Assembly (NCBI GenBank): GCA_031259505.1
Contig: JAIRLL010000116.1
Location: 1-5,601 of the forward strand
DNA length: 5,601 nt
Origin: Tannerella sp.
Lineage (GTDB): Bacteria; Bacteroidota; Bacteroidia; Bacteroidales; Tannerellaceae
Direction of reading: 5' to 3'
Shown: positions 1-5,601 of the stretch, one piece after another
Layout: every line of letters starts with the position of its first letter
Numbering within the stretch: position 1 is the stretch's first letter
Program-made: the position numbers and the translations under genes
The notes under the pieces: model-generated
Databases searched by the model: none
What the model was told of the DNA's origin: nothing
What the model saw: the letters and a program-made list of their open reading frames with translations, nothing else

Positions 1-35
1 CAGGAAGCCAATCCGGACATGTCATTTTCTTCCTG
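1..35. repeat. 7-bp inverted repeat, CAGGAAG / CTTCCTG
   Basis: CAGGAAG (1-7) is the exact reverse complement of CTTCCTG (29-35), with a 21-base loop that itself contains the perfect palindrome GACATGTC (16-23). On the plus strand the right arm runs into TTTATTTG, so it could be the end of a plus-strand gene lying left of the window. Read on the minus strand, the CAGGAAG made by 35-29 lies just before an ATG (25-23) and could instead be a ribosome-binding site. The loop is long for a terminator and the window stops here, so neither reading is secure. Confidence 0.3.
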
Positions 36-50
36 TTTATTTGAAAAATA

Positions 51-128
51 TAGGGTCTCGCAATGACGGAGATACCGTTGCCGTCGGCAATGACATCCGG
101 CGTCTTTGCGAGGCACGAAGCAATCCAG
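51..128. repeat. Dispersed intergenic palindromic repeat (GTCATTGCGAGG...GAAGCAATCC type)
   Basis: CTCGCAATGACG (57-68) and CGTCTTTGCGAG (101-112) form an inverted repeat with 11 of 12 positions paired. Inside it lies a perfect small hairpin, TTGCCG-T-CGGCAA (78-90), with patchy pairing between the two stems. The right arm continues as GCACGAAGCAATCCAG (113-128). From memory, GTCATTGCGAGG followed shortly by CGAAGCAATCCAG is a short intergenic repeat seen in many copies in Bacteroidota and several unrelated phyla; its function is unknown. This copy has one departure, CTTTGCG in place of CATTGCG. It sits about 190 bp past the SusD stop codon. The inverted repeat is read directly; family membership is recalled, not searched. 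Confidence 0.6.
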
Positions 129-220
129 TGGGCTGATAATAAGCAAATATACCGCGCGCAGTATAATATAGGGGCCCCACGAAGAAAATGCGGGTATGCC
201 CCGAAGCGCGGGGGCAAACA
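129..220. other. Intergenic stretch with small palindromes, no gene seen
   Basis: This is the middle of the 319-bp region downstream of the SusD gene. It has no convincing reading frame on either strand; a plus-strand frame of 80 codons (63-305) crosses the repeats and has low-complexity, unlikely protein content. It holds the perfect palindrome GGGGCCCC (171-178) and a 6-bp hairpin, TGCCCC (197-202) with GGGGCA (211-216) around an 8-base loop. TATAAT occurs at 162-167, but Bacteroidota promoters do not use that hexamer, so I do not call a promoter. Confidence 0.5.
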
Positions 221-246
221 TAAAAGAATCTCCGGCGATGTCGCCG
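221..246 (-). terminator. Possible intrinsic terminator of the susC-susD transcript
   Basis: On the transcript strand, CGGCGA and TCGCCG (246-233) form a perfect 6-bp GC-rich stem with a two-base apex. After GAGA comes TTCTTTTA (228-221), a broken T tract. It begins about 75 bases after the SusD stop codon and is the best terminator-like structure downstream of the gene. Against it, the T tract is interrupted and set back from the stem. The neighbouring stem GCCG-TTTT-CGGC (254-243) overlaps the left arm and would compete with it. This is inferred from shape only. Confidence 0.35.
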
Positions 247-252
247 AAAACG

Positions 253-288
253 GCAGAGACGTCTCTGCAGGTGATAGAGACGTCTCTG
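253..288. repeat. Two perfect palindromes in tandem (AGAGACGTCTCTG x2, period 21 bp)
   Basis: GCAGAGACGTCTCTGC (253-268) is a perfect 16-bp palindrome and AGAGACGTCTCT (276-287) a perfect 12-bp palindrome. The shared 13-mer AGAGACGTCTCTG starts at 255 and again at 276, so the two centres are exactly 21 bp apart, about two helical turns. The block begins 32 bases past the SusD stop codon. It could be a paired dimer-binding site, 3' hairpins on the mRNA, or a remnant of a dispersed repeat: from memory, elements bounded by GTAGAGACG and CGTCTCTAC are common intergenic repeats in cyanobacteria and Bacteroidota. The palindromes are certain; the role is not. Confidence 0.7.
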
Positions 289-319
289 TGAGAGGGGGAA
301 AGTGAAAGATTCAGTACGG

Positions 320-2182
320 TTAATAGTATCCTTCGTTCTGCGCTTCGTTCACCGGCGGTTGTGGAGAGAGGCGGTCGATGTGCTGTTGCGGTATCGGACG
401 CAGTTTATGATACTCCCTGATGTTGTTGGCCGCGTCGGGATTGAAACGCTTCACCCGTTCGAAGAGCGTTTCGGTGCGCACAAGGTCTTCCCAGCGGTTC
501 ATTTCGCCAAACAGTTCGCGGCAACGCTCGTCGAGCATGAAGCCGATAAAATCACTGCCGATGTCGGCAGGTGTGACCATCATCGCCTGTTCGGTAGAAG
601 CGGTCAGTCGGTCGGGGTTGCCCCCTTCGACGGTCGTCCATTCCTTCGGCTTCACTTCGTTTTCCCGGTATGCCGCGCGGCGGCGGACGGCGTTGATATA
701 TCCGGCCGCTGCTTCGAGATCACCTTTCCTTCCGGCCGCTTCGGCGGCGATGAGGTAAGTCTCGGCCAGACGTGCGCGAGTGAAGTTGCGCGAACCCTGT
801 TCGTAGTTCATGTCCGGCCGTTCCGGGTCGATCCATTTCAGCAGACAGGGGAAGAAATGATTGGTGTTGTTGTCCACCGGAATCAGGGTGTACGGGCTTC
901 TGGCGACATCCAGCTGGAGCTGCCGGTTTTTATCCGCGTCGAGCACCTTGTTGGTATGGTCCTTGGCTCCGTAGGATTTGGGGATGAAGTAGGCCGCAGT
1001 GTCGCCCAGTCCGAATTTCGGCTGTCCGACAAGTTCGGCGGGCGGTTCGTAGAGCAGATCGTCCGTCGTCCGGCCGTTTTCGTCTACATAGTAATACTGT
1101 GCCTGCCAGACGGGAATGGACGATTCCTTGTTAGCCCAGAAAACCCATTTGAACATTTTGTAGATTCGGGCGTCGTTCAGGTGGTCGAAGAGTTGCGTCT
1201 GGAAGTAAGGCGTAGGCCTCACGCGCTTCCAGGCGCGTCCCTGCTGGAGGTCGCGCTGCAGTCCGGCTATGTTTTCGTAGGTAGGTACCCAGTAGAGGTG
1301 CATCCGGTTGCCGTCGCCGTTGAACTGTACATCGGTTGTAAACTCGATGGAGAAGATGGTTTCGGAAGACGTCTTTTGCAGATGCTGGTCGAACGTGGTC
1401 GCATAATCGTCTTCCAGGGCGAATTTTCCCGATTCGATCACTGCTTTGGCGTACAAGAGGGCATTGTCCATGTCGGAAGCCTGCTGCCCGCGCTGATCTT
1501 TCACGGCGCTTCCCCGCGTGAGGTATACTTTGGCCAGCAGGTGTGCGGCAGCCCATTTGGTAGCCCGCCCGCGCTGTGTCTGGCGGGTGACGTCCGGCAG
1601 GGCGTCGTATGCCGCTTTCAGGTCGGCGATGATGGCGTCGTATACTTCAGACACCGGGGCGCGCCGGAAATCGGTAATGATCTCCGTCACGTTTCCTTCC
1701 GTCATCAGGGGGATGGCGCCAAAATGCTGCACGAGGTCGAAATAGAACCAGGCGCGCATGAAGCGCAGTTCGCCTTCGCGCAGCGTCTTTTCGGCGTCGG
1801 TCATGTCCGTCACTTTCGGGAGATACATCAGGGCGGTGTTGATGCGGTTTATCCCCTTGTAGTTGTTTTCCCAAAATTCATACAGCAGGCTCGAACCCGA
1901 GTTCATCTGGACGCTGTATTTGTTGAAGGCATCTTTCTGACCGCCGTCGGCGCCTTCCCAGACGTAGTCTACACCGTATTCGGTGAGGCAGTAGTACCGC
2001 TCGCCGCCCACGTACCAGCGCATGGTGGTGTAGGCGCCGTTGACGGCCGTTTCGATTCCCGTTTTGGTTTCAAAAAAATCATACGACACGCCGCTGACTA
2101 CCTTTTCTTCCAGAAAAGAATTGCACGAAGAAACCATCGTCGCCAGCAGAATGAACAAACTGTATTTTATATTATTTTTCAT
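320..2182 (-). CDS. SusD/RagB-family nutrient-binding outer-membrane lipoprotein
   Basis: This 620-residue protein is a surface lipoprotein of the SusD/RagB family, which sits as a lid on the partner SusC barrel and binds the incoming glycan or other ligand. It starts with a type II signal peptide: charged MKNNIK, a hydrophobic core, then a lipobox ending SSC with lipidated Cys20, followed by acidic Glu25-Glu26, consistent with Bacteroidota surface export. Family blocks appear in order: FMRAWFYFDLVQHFGAIPL (141-159), the helical repeat ATKWAAAHLLAKVYL (207-221), RLAETYLIAAEAAGRKGDLE (471-490), LDERCRELFGEMNRWEDLVR (550-569), and the C-terminal LRPIPQQHID followed by NEGYY at the last residues. 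Length is typical. The ATG start is supported by the signal peptide and by an in-frame TGA two codons upstream. It lies 30 bp after the SusC gene, surely co-transcribed. Aromatic residues are plentiful around 56-103, but the substrate cannot be told. SusD-family membership is near certain. Confidence 0.97.
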   Translation of the reverse strand: MKNNIKYSLFILLATMVSSCNSFLEEKVVSGVSYDFFETKTGIETAVNGAYTTMRWYVGGERYYCLTEYGVDYVWEGADGGQKDAFNKYSVQMNSGSSLLYEFWENNYKGINRINTALMYLPKVTDMTDAEKTLREGELRFMRAWFYFDLVQHFGAIPLMTEGNVTEIITDFRRAPVSEVYDAIIADLKAAYDALPDVTRQTQRGRATKWAAAHLLAKVYLTRGSAVKDQRGQQASDMDNALLYAKAVIESGKFALEDDYATTFDQHLQKTSSETIFSIEFTTDVQFNGDGNRMHLYWVPTYENIAGLQRDLQQGRAWKRVRPTPYFQTQLFDHLNDARIYKMFKWVFWANKESSIPVWQAQYYYVDENGRTTDDLLYEPPAELVGQPKFGLGDTAAYFIPKSYGAKDHTNKVLDADKNRQLQLDVARSPYTLIPVDNNTNHFFPCLLKWIDPERPDMNYEQGSRNFTRARLAETYLIAAEAAGRKGDLEAAAGYINAVRRRAAYRENEVKPKEWTTVEGGNPDRLTASTEQAMMVTPADIGSDFIGFMLDERCRELFGEMNRWEDLVRTETLFERVKRFNPDAANNIREYHKLRPIPQQHIDRLSPQPPVNEAQNEGYY

Positions 2183-2212
2183 ATCTCAAATATTTATAAT
2201 GTGATACATTTA
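2183..2212 (-). promoter_or_regulatory. susC-susD junction and SusD translation start region
   Basis: The 30-bp gap is strongly AT-rich. The SusC stop TGA is followed directly by a second in-frame stop, TAA, giving a tandem stop. Before the SusD ATG the transcript reads ATAAATATTTGAGAT with no Shine-Dalgarno match, as expected in Bacteroidota, where AT-rich unstructured leaders serve translation. No terminator or hairpin is visible, so the two genes should share one mRNA and be translated independently. Confidence 0.6.
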
Positions 2213-5200
2213 TCAGAAACTAAGATTAAGTCCGAGCAGGAAGGTACGCGGCGTCGGTTCGTTGAACCCCCGGTTATCGTCCTTGTTACCCAGTTCGGGG
2301 TCGATACCGGGAAAGTTCGTGAACACCCAGGCGTTCTGTACGGTACCGTATACTCTGAATTTACTTATGCCCAGCTTCCTGATTGAAGCGGACGGCAGGG
2401 TATACCCCAGCGTGACCTGCTGCACGCGCAGGAACGACGAGGAGGCATAGTACAGGGCGTCGATGTAGTTTGGGTTCTCAAAGTCGCGATTGGGGCGCGG
2501 CGCTTCGTTGCTGCCGTTGCTGACAGGATTGCCGTTTGCGTCCTCGCCGACGATGCGCCAGTAATCGACCTTTGCACAGTTATATCGTCCGTTGAGGCTC
2601 CAGTTCCGTTCAAACTTGCGCATCTGTCCGAAAGCGCCATAGAGCGAGAAGTTCAGGTCGACGCCTTTATAGTTGAAATAATTACTCAGGCTCAGATTCA
2701 GCTTGGGTTCTACCTGTCCGAGCACAAAACGGTCTTCGGACGTGATGCGGTAATCGCCGTTTTTGTCTACCACCTTGACGTCGCCGGGTTTGAACACGCC
2801 TCCCCATTTGGCAAGTTCTTCCGTATCTTCCAGCTGCCAGATTCCGTCGGCCTTGTAGTCGTAAAAGACCTTCACCGGCATACCGATAAACCAGCCGTTC
2901 CCTACGTCGTCGACCTTGCCGTTATACAGTTCGTCGATTTCTTCCCTGTTGGCCGCGAGCAGGAGGTCGGTTGTCCACCGGAAGTCCTTCCGTTCGATGT
3001 TAACCGTATTGACGGTCAGTTCAACGCCCCGGTTCTTTATCTTCCCGATATTGGAGGTCACGCCCGAAAATCCGGACACGATGGGCAGCTGGCGGTCCAT
3101 CAGAAGGTCGTTCGTTTCCTGATAATAGAAGTCCAGCACGCCGCCGATACGTCCGTTCAGGAATCCGAAATCCAGTCCGGCGTTCCATTGCGATGTTTTC
3201 TCCCACGTCAGATAGGGATTCGGCATTTCGTTCTGATAGAAAGACAGTACACCCTGCGTGTCATACGAATAACGTCCGTACGACAGATTGCCCTGCGTCT
3301 TGTAGGGATCGATGGCCGTATTGCCGGTCACTCCGAATCCGAGCCGCAGTTTCAGGTTGCTCAGCGCCTCCACGTCCTGCAGGAACGCTTCCTCCTTGAT
3401 GCGCCACGCCAGCGCTGCGGAGGGGAAGAGCACCCATTTGTGTCCCTGAGCAAGGCGCGACGAACCGTCGTAGCGCGCCGAGACGGTCAACAGATACCTG
3501 TCCATCAGCGAATAGTTGACGCGCCCCATGAACGAGGCTAATCGCCAGCGGACGTAGTTGCTCGCTACCGAAACGATCGTTTCGGCCGAGCCGACGTTGT
3601 ACCAGAGCTGGTTTTCGTAAGGCAGGTCGCGCACGCTGATTTCGGCCGTTTCCTGCGTTTCTTCCTGTATGGACTGCAACAGCGTCAGGCCGAGATTGTG
3701 AATCCCCCGGATGGTTTTATTGTACATCAGCAGATTTTCCCACGTATACATCCGGCGGTTGTCCTTGCGGTTGACGGCGCGCGCCGGGCTTCCCGAACGG
3801 TCGGAACTCAATGCGCCGTAGAACTCGTTGTCGTAATACGGCCCGACGTCGATACCCACGTTCGAGCGGTAGCGCACGTCGAACGGCAGTTTCGCTTCCA
3901 GGTAATAGCTGCCGAAGAAGCGGTCTTTCACCTGCGTCCTCAGCCGGTTGTCGAGATTGAGAAACTGATTCCACAACTGCGGGTCGTTGCCGGGACGCGC
4001 CGTCACGTAGTTCCCGTTTTCATCATAAATATCGGCCAGGGGATAAATGCCTCTGGATTCGTGATACACATTTGCTCCGGCTTCGCGGTCGAAATGCGAG
4101 AACTGTGTCTGTGCGCCGACGGTGACGAAGCGGTTCAGTTCCCAGTCGAAATTGACGCGCGCCGAATAGCGGTCGTAGCCCTGCCCTTTCACGATACCTT
4201 CCTGGCTGAACCATGTAGCCGAAGCCGACAGTTTGATTTTGTCCGTTCCGCCCCTGACGCTCACTTCATGATTCTGTATCGGCGCCGTTTGCAACGCTTC
4301 GGCCATCCAGTCGGTATAGGGCACCCGTTCCGGATGCCAGACGCCCTGCTCGTCGTAACCCGTTTCGATTTTGCTGATGACGTTCGGGTCGGAGGTAAAA
4401 TATCCGATTTGCCTGTCCCATTCCAGAGAAGGCGTCAGCGGATAGGGCGTCGTCTTGGTAGTGGCGCGGTTGGCTTCGCGGACAAGCTCCACCCATTCGG
4501 CGCCGTTCATCATGTCGACCGTTCTGGAAGCCTGCTGCACGCCGTAGTATCCGTTGTAATCGATCTGCGTATGCCCCGCCCTGCCTTTCTTCGTAGTGAT
4601 AAGGATGACGCCGTTGGCTCCGCGCGAGCCGTAAATGGCCGTCGCCGAAGCATCTTTCAGGATGTCGATCGATTCGATGTCGGCGCTGCTCAACTCATCC
4701 AGTCCGACCACGATAGGGATGCCGTCCACGACGTACAGCGGGTCGTTGGTCGCTTTCAGCGACCTGTTTCCGCGTATACGGATGGAGGCGCTTCCACCCG
4801 GCGTCGAGTTGGTTCGCATCACGGAAATACCTGCCGCCTGCCCCTGCAACGCCTGAATGGTACTGAACGAAGCCGTCTCGTGCAGCTTCTCGCTTTTCAC
4901 CGAGGCCACCGAACCGGTCAGGTCGCGCTTGCGGGCTGTCCCGTAGCCTACTACCACGATTTCGTCCAGATTCTGCAAATCCTCCTTCAGGACGATTGCG
5001 GCTTCGCTTTTCCCGTTCAGAGGGAACAGTACCGGTTGATAGCCGATGAACGATACGTTCAGGCTGGCGTCCGGGTTGGATACCGTCAGCACAAACGCTC
5101 CGTTAATGTCCGATATCGTCCCGTTGGACGTACCGGATTCCACAATGTTGGCGCCGATGATCGGTTCGCCGTTGACGTCGACCACCGTGCCGTTCACTTT

Positions 5201-5302
5201 CCGCTGTGCATGAAGCACAAACGCGCAACCGAGGATACACAGCGTACACAGCGTTTTTCGCCATGTATCCCGTCTGCACAATAAAACAAAGTTTTCTTTC
5301 AT
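2213..5302 (-). CDS. SusC/RagA-family TonB-linked outer-membrane transporter
   Basis: This 1029-residue protein is a TonB-dependent importer of the SusC/RagA family, forming the outer-membrane barrel under the SusD lid and driven by TonB-ExbB-ExbD. A Sec signal peptide ends near HA|QRKV (residue 32); it is unusually cysteine-rich (Cys9, 19, 22, 26). Next comes the carboxypeptidase-regulatory-like beta domain (about 36-106: VNGTVVDVNGEPIIGANI), then the TonB-box region LDEIVVVGYG (112-121). The plug (about 119-238) carries SIRIRG, DPLYVVDGIPI (187-197) and the SusC signature from SADIESIDILKDA through YGSRGANGV (206-232). The rest is the barrel, ending FPGIDPE (997-1003) and NLSF with terminal Phe for BAM recognition. 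Length is normal. There is no STN domain, so sigma/anti-sigma signalling is unlikely. The ATG is fixed by the signal peptide and an in-frame TAA four codons upstream. It is first of the pair; substrate unknown. Confidence 0.98.
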   Translation of the reverse strand: MKENFVLLCRRDTWRKTLCTLCILGCAFVLHAQRKVNGTVVDVNGEPIIGANIVESGTSNGTISDINGAFVLTVSNPDASLNVSFIGYQPVLFPLNGKSEAAIVLKEDLQNLDEIVVVGYGTARKRDLTGSVASVKSEKLHETASFSTIQALQGQAAGISVMRTNSTPGGSASIRIRGNRSLKATNDPLYVVDGIPIVVGLDELSSADIESIDILKDASATAIYGSRGANGVILITTKKGRAGHTQIDYNGYYGVQQASRTVDMMNGAEWVELVREANRATTKTTPYPLTPSLEWDRQIGYFTSDPNVISKIETGYDEQGVWHPERVPYTDWMAEALQTAPIQNHEVSVRGGTDKIKLSASATWFSQEGIVKGQGYDRYSARVNFDWELNRFVTVGAQTQFSHFDREAGANVYHESRGIYPLADIYDENGNYVTARPGNDPQLWNQFLNLDNRLRTQVKDRFFGSYYLEAKLPFDVRYRSNVGIDVGPYYDNEFYGALSSDRSGSPARAVNRKDNRRMYTWENLLMYNKTIRGIHNLGLTLLQSIQEETQETAEISVRDLPYENQLWYNVGSAETIVSVASNYVRWRLASFMGRVNYSLMDRYLLTVSARYDGSSRLAQGHKWVLFPSAALAWRIKEEAFLQDVEALSNLKLRLGFGVTGNTAIDPYKTQGNLSYGRYSYDTQGVLSFYQNEMPNPYLTWEKTSQWNAGLDFGFLNGRIGGVLDFYYQETNDLLMDRQLPIVSGFSGVTSNIGKIKNRGVELTVNTVNIERKDFRWTTDLLLAANREEIDELYNGKVDDVGNGWFIGMPVKVFYDYKADGIWQLEDTEELAKWGGVFKPGDVKVVDKNGDYRITSEDRFVLGQVEPKLNLSLSNYFNYKGVDLNFSLYGAFGQMRKFERNWSLNGRYNCAKVDYWRIVGEDANGNPVSNGSNEAPRPNRDFENPNYIDALYYASSSFLRVQQVTLGYTLPSASIRKLGISKFRVYGTVQNAWVFTNFPGIDPELGNKDDNRGFNEPTPRTFLLGLNLSF

Positions 5303-5338
5303 AGAATAAAAGTATTATGTGATTAATAAAAAGGGAAT
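5303..5338 (-). promoter_or_regulatory. AT-rich translation leader of the SusC gene
   Basis: Immediately before the SusC ATG the transcript reads TTTTTATTAATCACATAATACTTTTATTCT in two AT-only stretches, with no Shine-Dalgarno match and no stable stem. This contrasts sharply with the structured, repeat-rich DNA just upstream (from 5340) and with the GC-rich gene body. It fits the SD-independent initiation common in Bacteroidota. Confidence 0.5.
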
Positions 5339-5339
5339 T

Positions 5340-5376
5340 TTCCGGAACATGGAAACAGGTTTCCGTCTTCACGGAA
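5340..5376 (-). promoter_or_regulatory. Two overlapping hairpins in the SusC leader
   Basis: GGAAAC (5351-5356) and GTTTCC (5359-5364) are an exact 6-bp inverted repeat around AG. TTCCGT (5361-5366) and ACGGAA (5371-5376) are an exact 6-bp inverted repeat around a four-base loop. The two structures share 5361-5364, so only one can form at a time in RNA. The palindrome TTCCGGAA (5340-5347) lies on the start-codon side. They end about 40 bases before the SusC start codon. They could be a protein operator or a leader RNA switch; the pairing is exact but short, and function is inference. Confidence 0.4.
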
Positions 5377-5428
5377 GTATCGTGAAAGTATCGTTTCTCT
5401 CTCTCATGCATCGTGAAACGGAGAGAAA
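5375..5428 (-). repeat. Direct repeats and alternative stems around a short GA tract
   Basis: AAGTATCGT occurs at 5375-5383 and 5386-5394, an exact 9-bp direct repeat with an 11-bp period, and ATCGTGAAA occurs at 5379-5387 and 5410-5418. On the transcript strand the block TTTCTCTC (5428-5421) is complementary to GAGAGAAA (5401-5394), and CGTTTC (5420-5415) to GAAACG (5397-5392). The two stems share 5394-5397 and exclude each other. The same GAGAGAAA also occurs at the end of the long GA tract (5501-5494). Such layouts can be regulator-binding arrays or leader RNA structures. Confidence 0.45.
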
Positions 5429-5470
5429 AAGTACTTGAAAATGTTTTTTTAATTAATTGATAAGCGCTAA

Positions 5471-5484
5471 TATACGCGCGCGCG
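5471..5484. other. Alternating purine-pyrimidine run, TATA(CG)5
   Basis: TATA followed by five CG units gives 14 bp of strict pyrimidine-purine alternation (5471-5484), a sequence class able to adopt Z-DNA under negative supercoiling. It is 12 bp from the long CT tract and is flanked on the other side by the palindrome AGCGCT (5463-5468) and the AT-rich AATTAATT (5451-5458). Seen directly; any structural role is inference. Confidence 0.4.
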
Positions 5485-5492
5485 ACGCCAGA

Positions 5493-5541
<49 letters not shown>

Positions 5542-5553
5542 ACAAATAAACAG

Positions 5554-5600
5554 ATACGACCAAAATATGGCCGTTAAAGCTGATTAAAGTGTTGTCGTAT
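5554..5600. promoter_or_regulatory. Inverted repeat ATACGAC / GTCGTAT enclosing twin CTTTAA motifs
   Basis: ATACGAC (5554-5560) is the exact reverse complement of GTCGTAT (5594-5600), with 33 bp between. Inside, TTAAAG recurs at 5574-5579 and 5584-5589, one helical turn apart (CTTTAA on the transcript strand), beside the imperfect palindrome CCAAAATATGG (5560-5570). The region is AT-rich and lies upstream of the GA tract, so it is a plausible operator or activator site for the transporter operon. No regulator gene is in the window to support this, and the right end is cut by the window. Confidence 0.3.
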
Positions 5601-5601
5601 G

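Noticed and set aside
162..167. TATAAT hexamer on the plus strand.
   Set aside because: Bacteroidota primary sigma does not use the E. coli -10 hexamer, there is no gene downstream on that strand, and one hexamer in AT-rich DNA is expected by chance.
63..305. An 80-codon plus-strand frame downstream of the SusD gene.
   Set aside because: It runs through the dispersed repeat and the twin palindromes, and its predicted product is low-complexity and charged without any motif. The palindromes explain the sequence better.
2189..2209. A seven-codon frame ATG TAT CAC ... TGA between the SusC and SusD genes.
   Set aside because: It is too short to judge, in AT-rich DNA where such frames arise by chance, and has no start signal.
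302..2386. A 694-codon open frame on the plus strand covering the whole SusD gene and the end of the SusC gene.
   Set aside because: It is antisense to two genes with unmistakable family motifs, spans their junction, and its product shows no recognisable motif or start context. GC-rich codons on the real strand leave few stops on the opposite one.
5270..5275. Twin arginines (Arg10-Arg11) in the SusC signal peptide suggesting Tat export.
   Set aside because: The following residues DTW do not fit the R-R-x-F-L-K pattern, and outer-membrane barrels are exported unfolded through Sec. The pair is simply part of the charged n-region.
3698..5284. A 528-codon open frame on the plus strand inside the SusC gene.
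   Set aside because: Antisense shadow of the SusC plug and barrel; rich in Arg, Val and His as expected from reversed Bacteroidota codons, with no domain recognisable.

Overview
The window looks like an intergenic-to-intergenic slice of a Bacteroidota genome, most likely order Bacteroidales. The evidence is a complete SusC/RagA-type TonB-dependent outer-membrane transporter followed by its SusD/RagB-type surface lipoprotein. This pair is the hallmark of polysaccharide utilisation loci and related nutrient-uptake loci of that phylum. Both genes lie on the minus strand and have AT-rich start regions without a Shine-Dalgarno sequence, as is usual in Bacteroidota. The coding DNA is moderately GC-rich. 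The genus cannot be fixed from the sequence.

Layout, read in the direction of transcription (right to left): 5601-5303 is a 299-bp upstream region rich in unusual DNA. It holds a 7-bp inverted repeat around a twin CTTTAA motif, a perfect 22-unit GA/CT dinucleotide tract, an alternating (CG)5 run, and a leader with direct repeats and mutually exclusive hairpins. 5302-2213 is the SusC-like transporter (1029 aa). A 30-bp gap separates it from the SusD-like lipoprotein at 2182-320 (620 aa). 319-1 is non-coding as far as can be seen and is packed with inverted repeats: twin AGAGACGTCTCTG palindromes, several GC-rich hairpins that may end the transcript, and a copy of an intergenic repeat of the GTCATTGCGAGG...GAAGCAATCC type.

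The two proteins should form one outer-membrane complex: SusC as the TonB-energised barrel, SusD as the hinged lid that captures the ligand on the cell surface. No enzyme, sensor or sigma/anti-sigma gene is in the window, so the substrate cannot be named. SusC has no N-terminal STN signalling domain, so a FecI/FecR-type sigma switch through this transporter is unlikely.

The transporter pair is ordinary. The most interesting material is non-coding: the long, perfect dinucleotide tract 195-238 bp upstream of the susC start codon, a candidate for slipped-strand variation of expression, together with a leader whose short GA tract and complementary TTTCTCTC block can pair in alternative ways.
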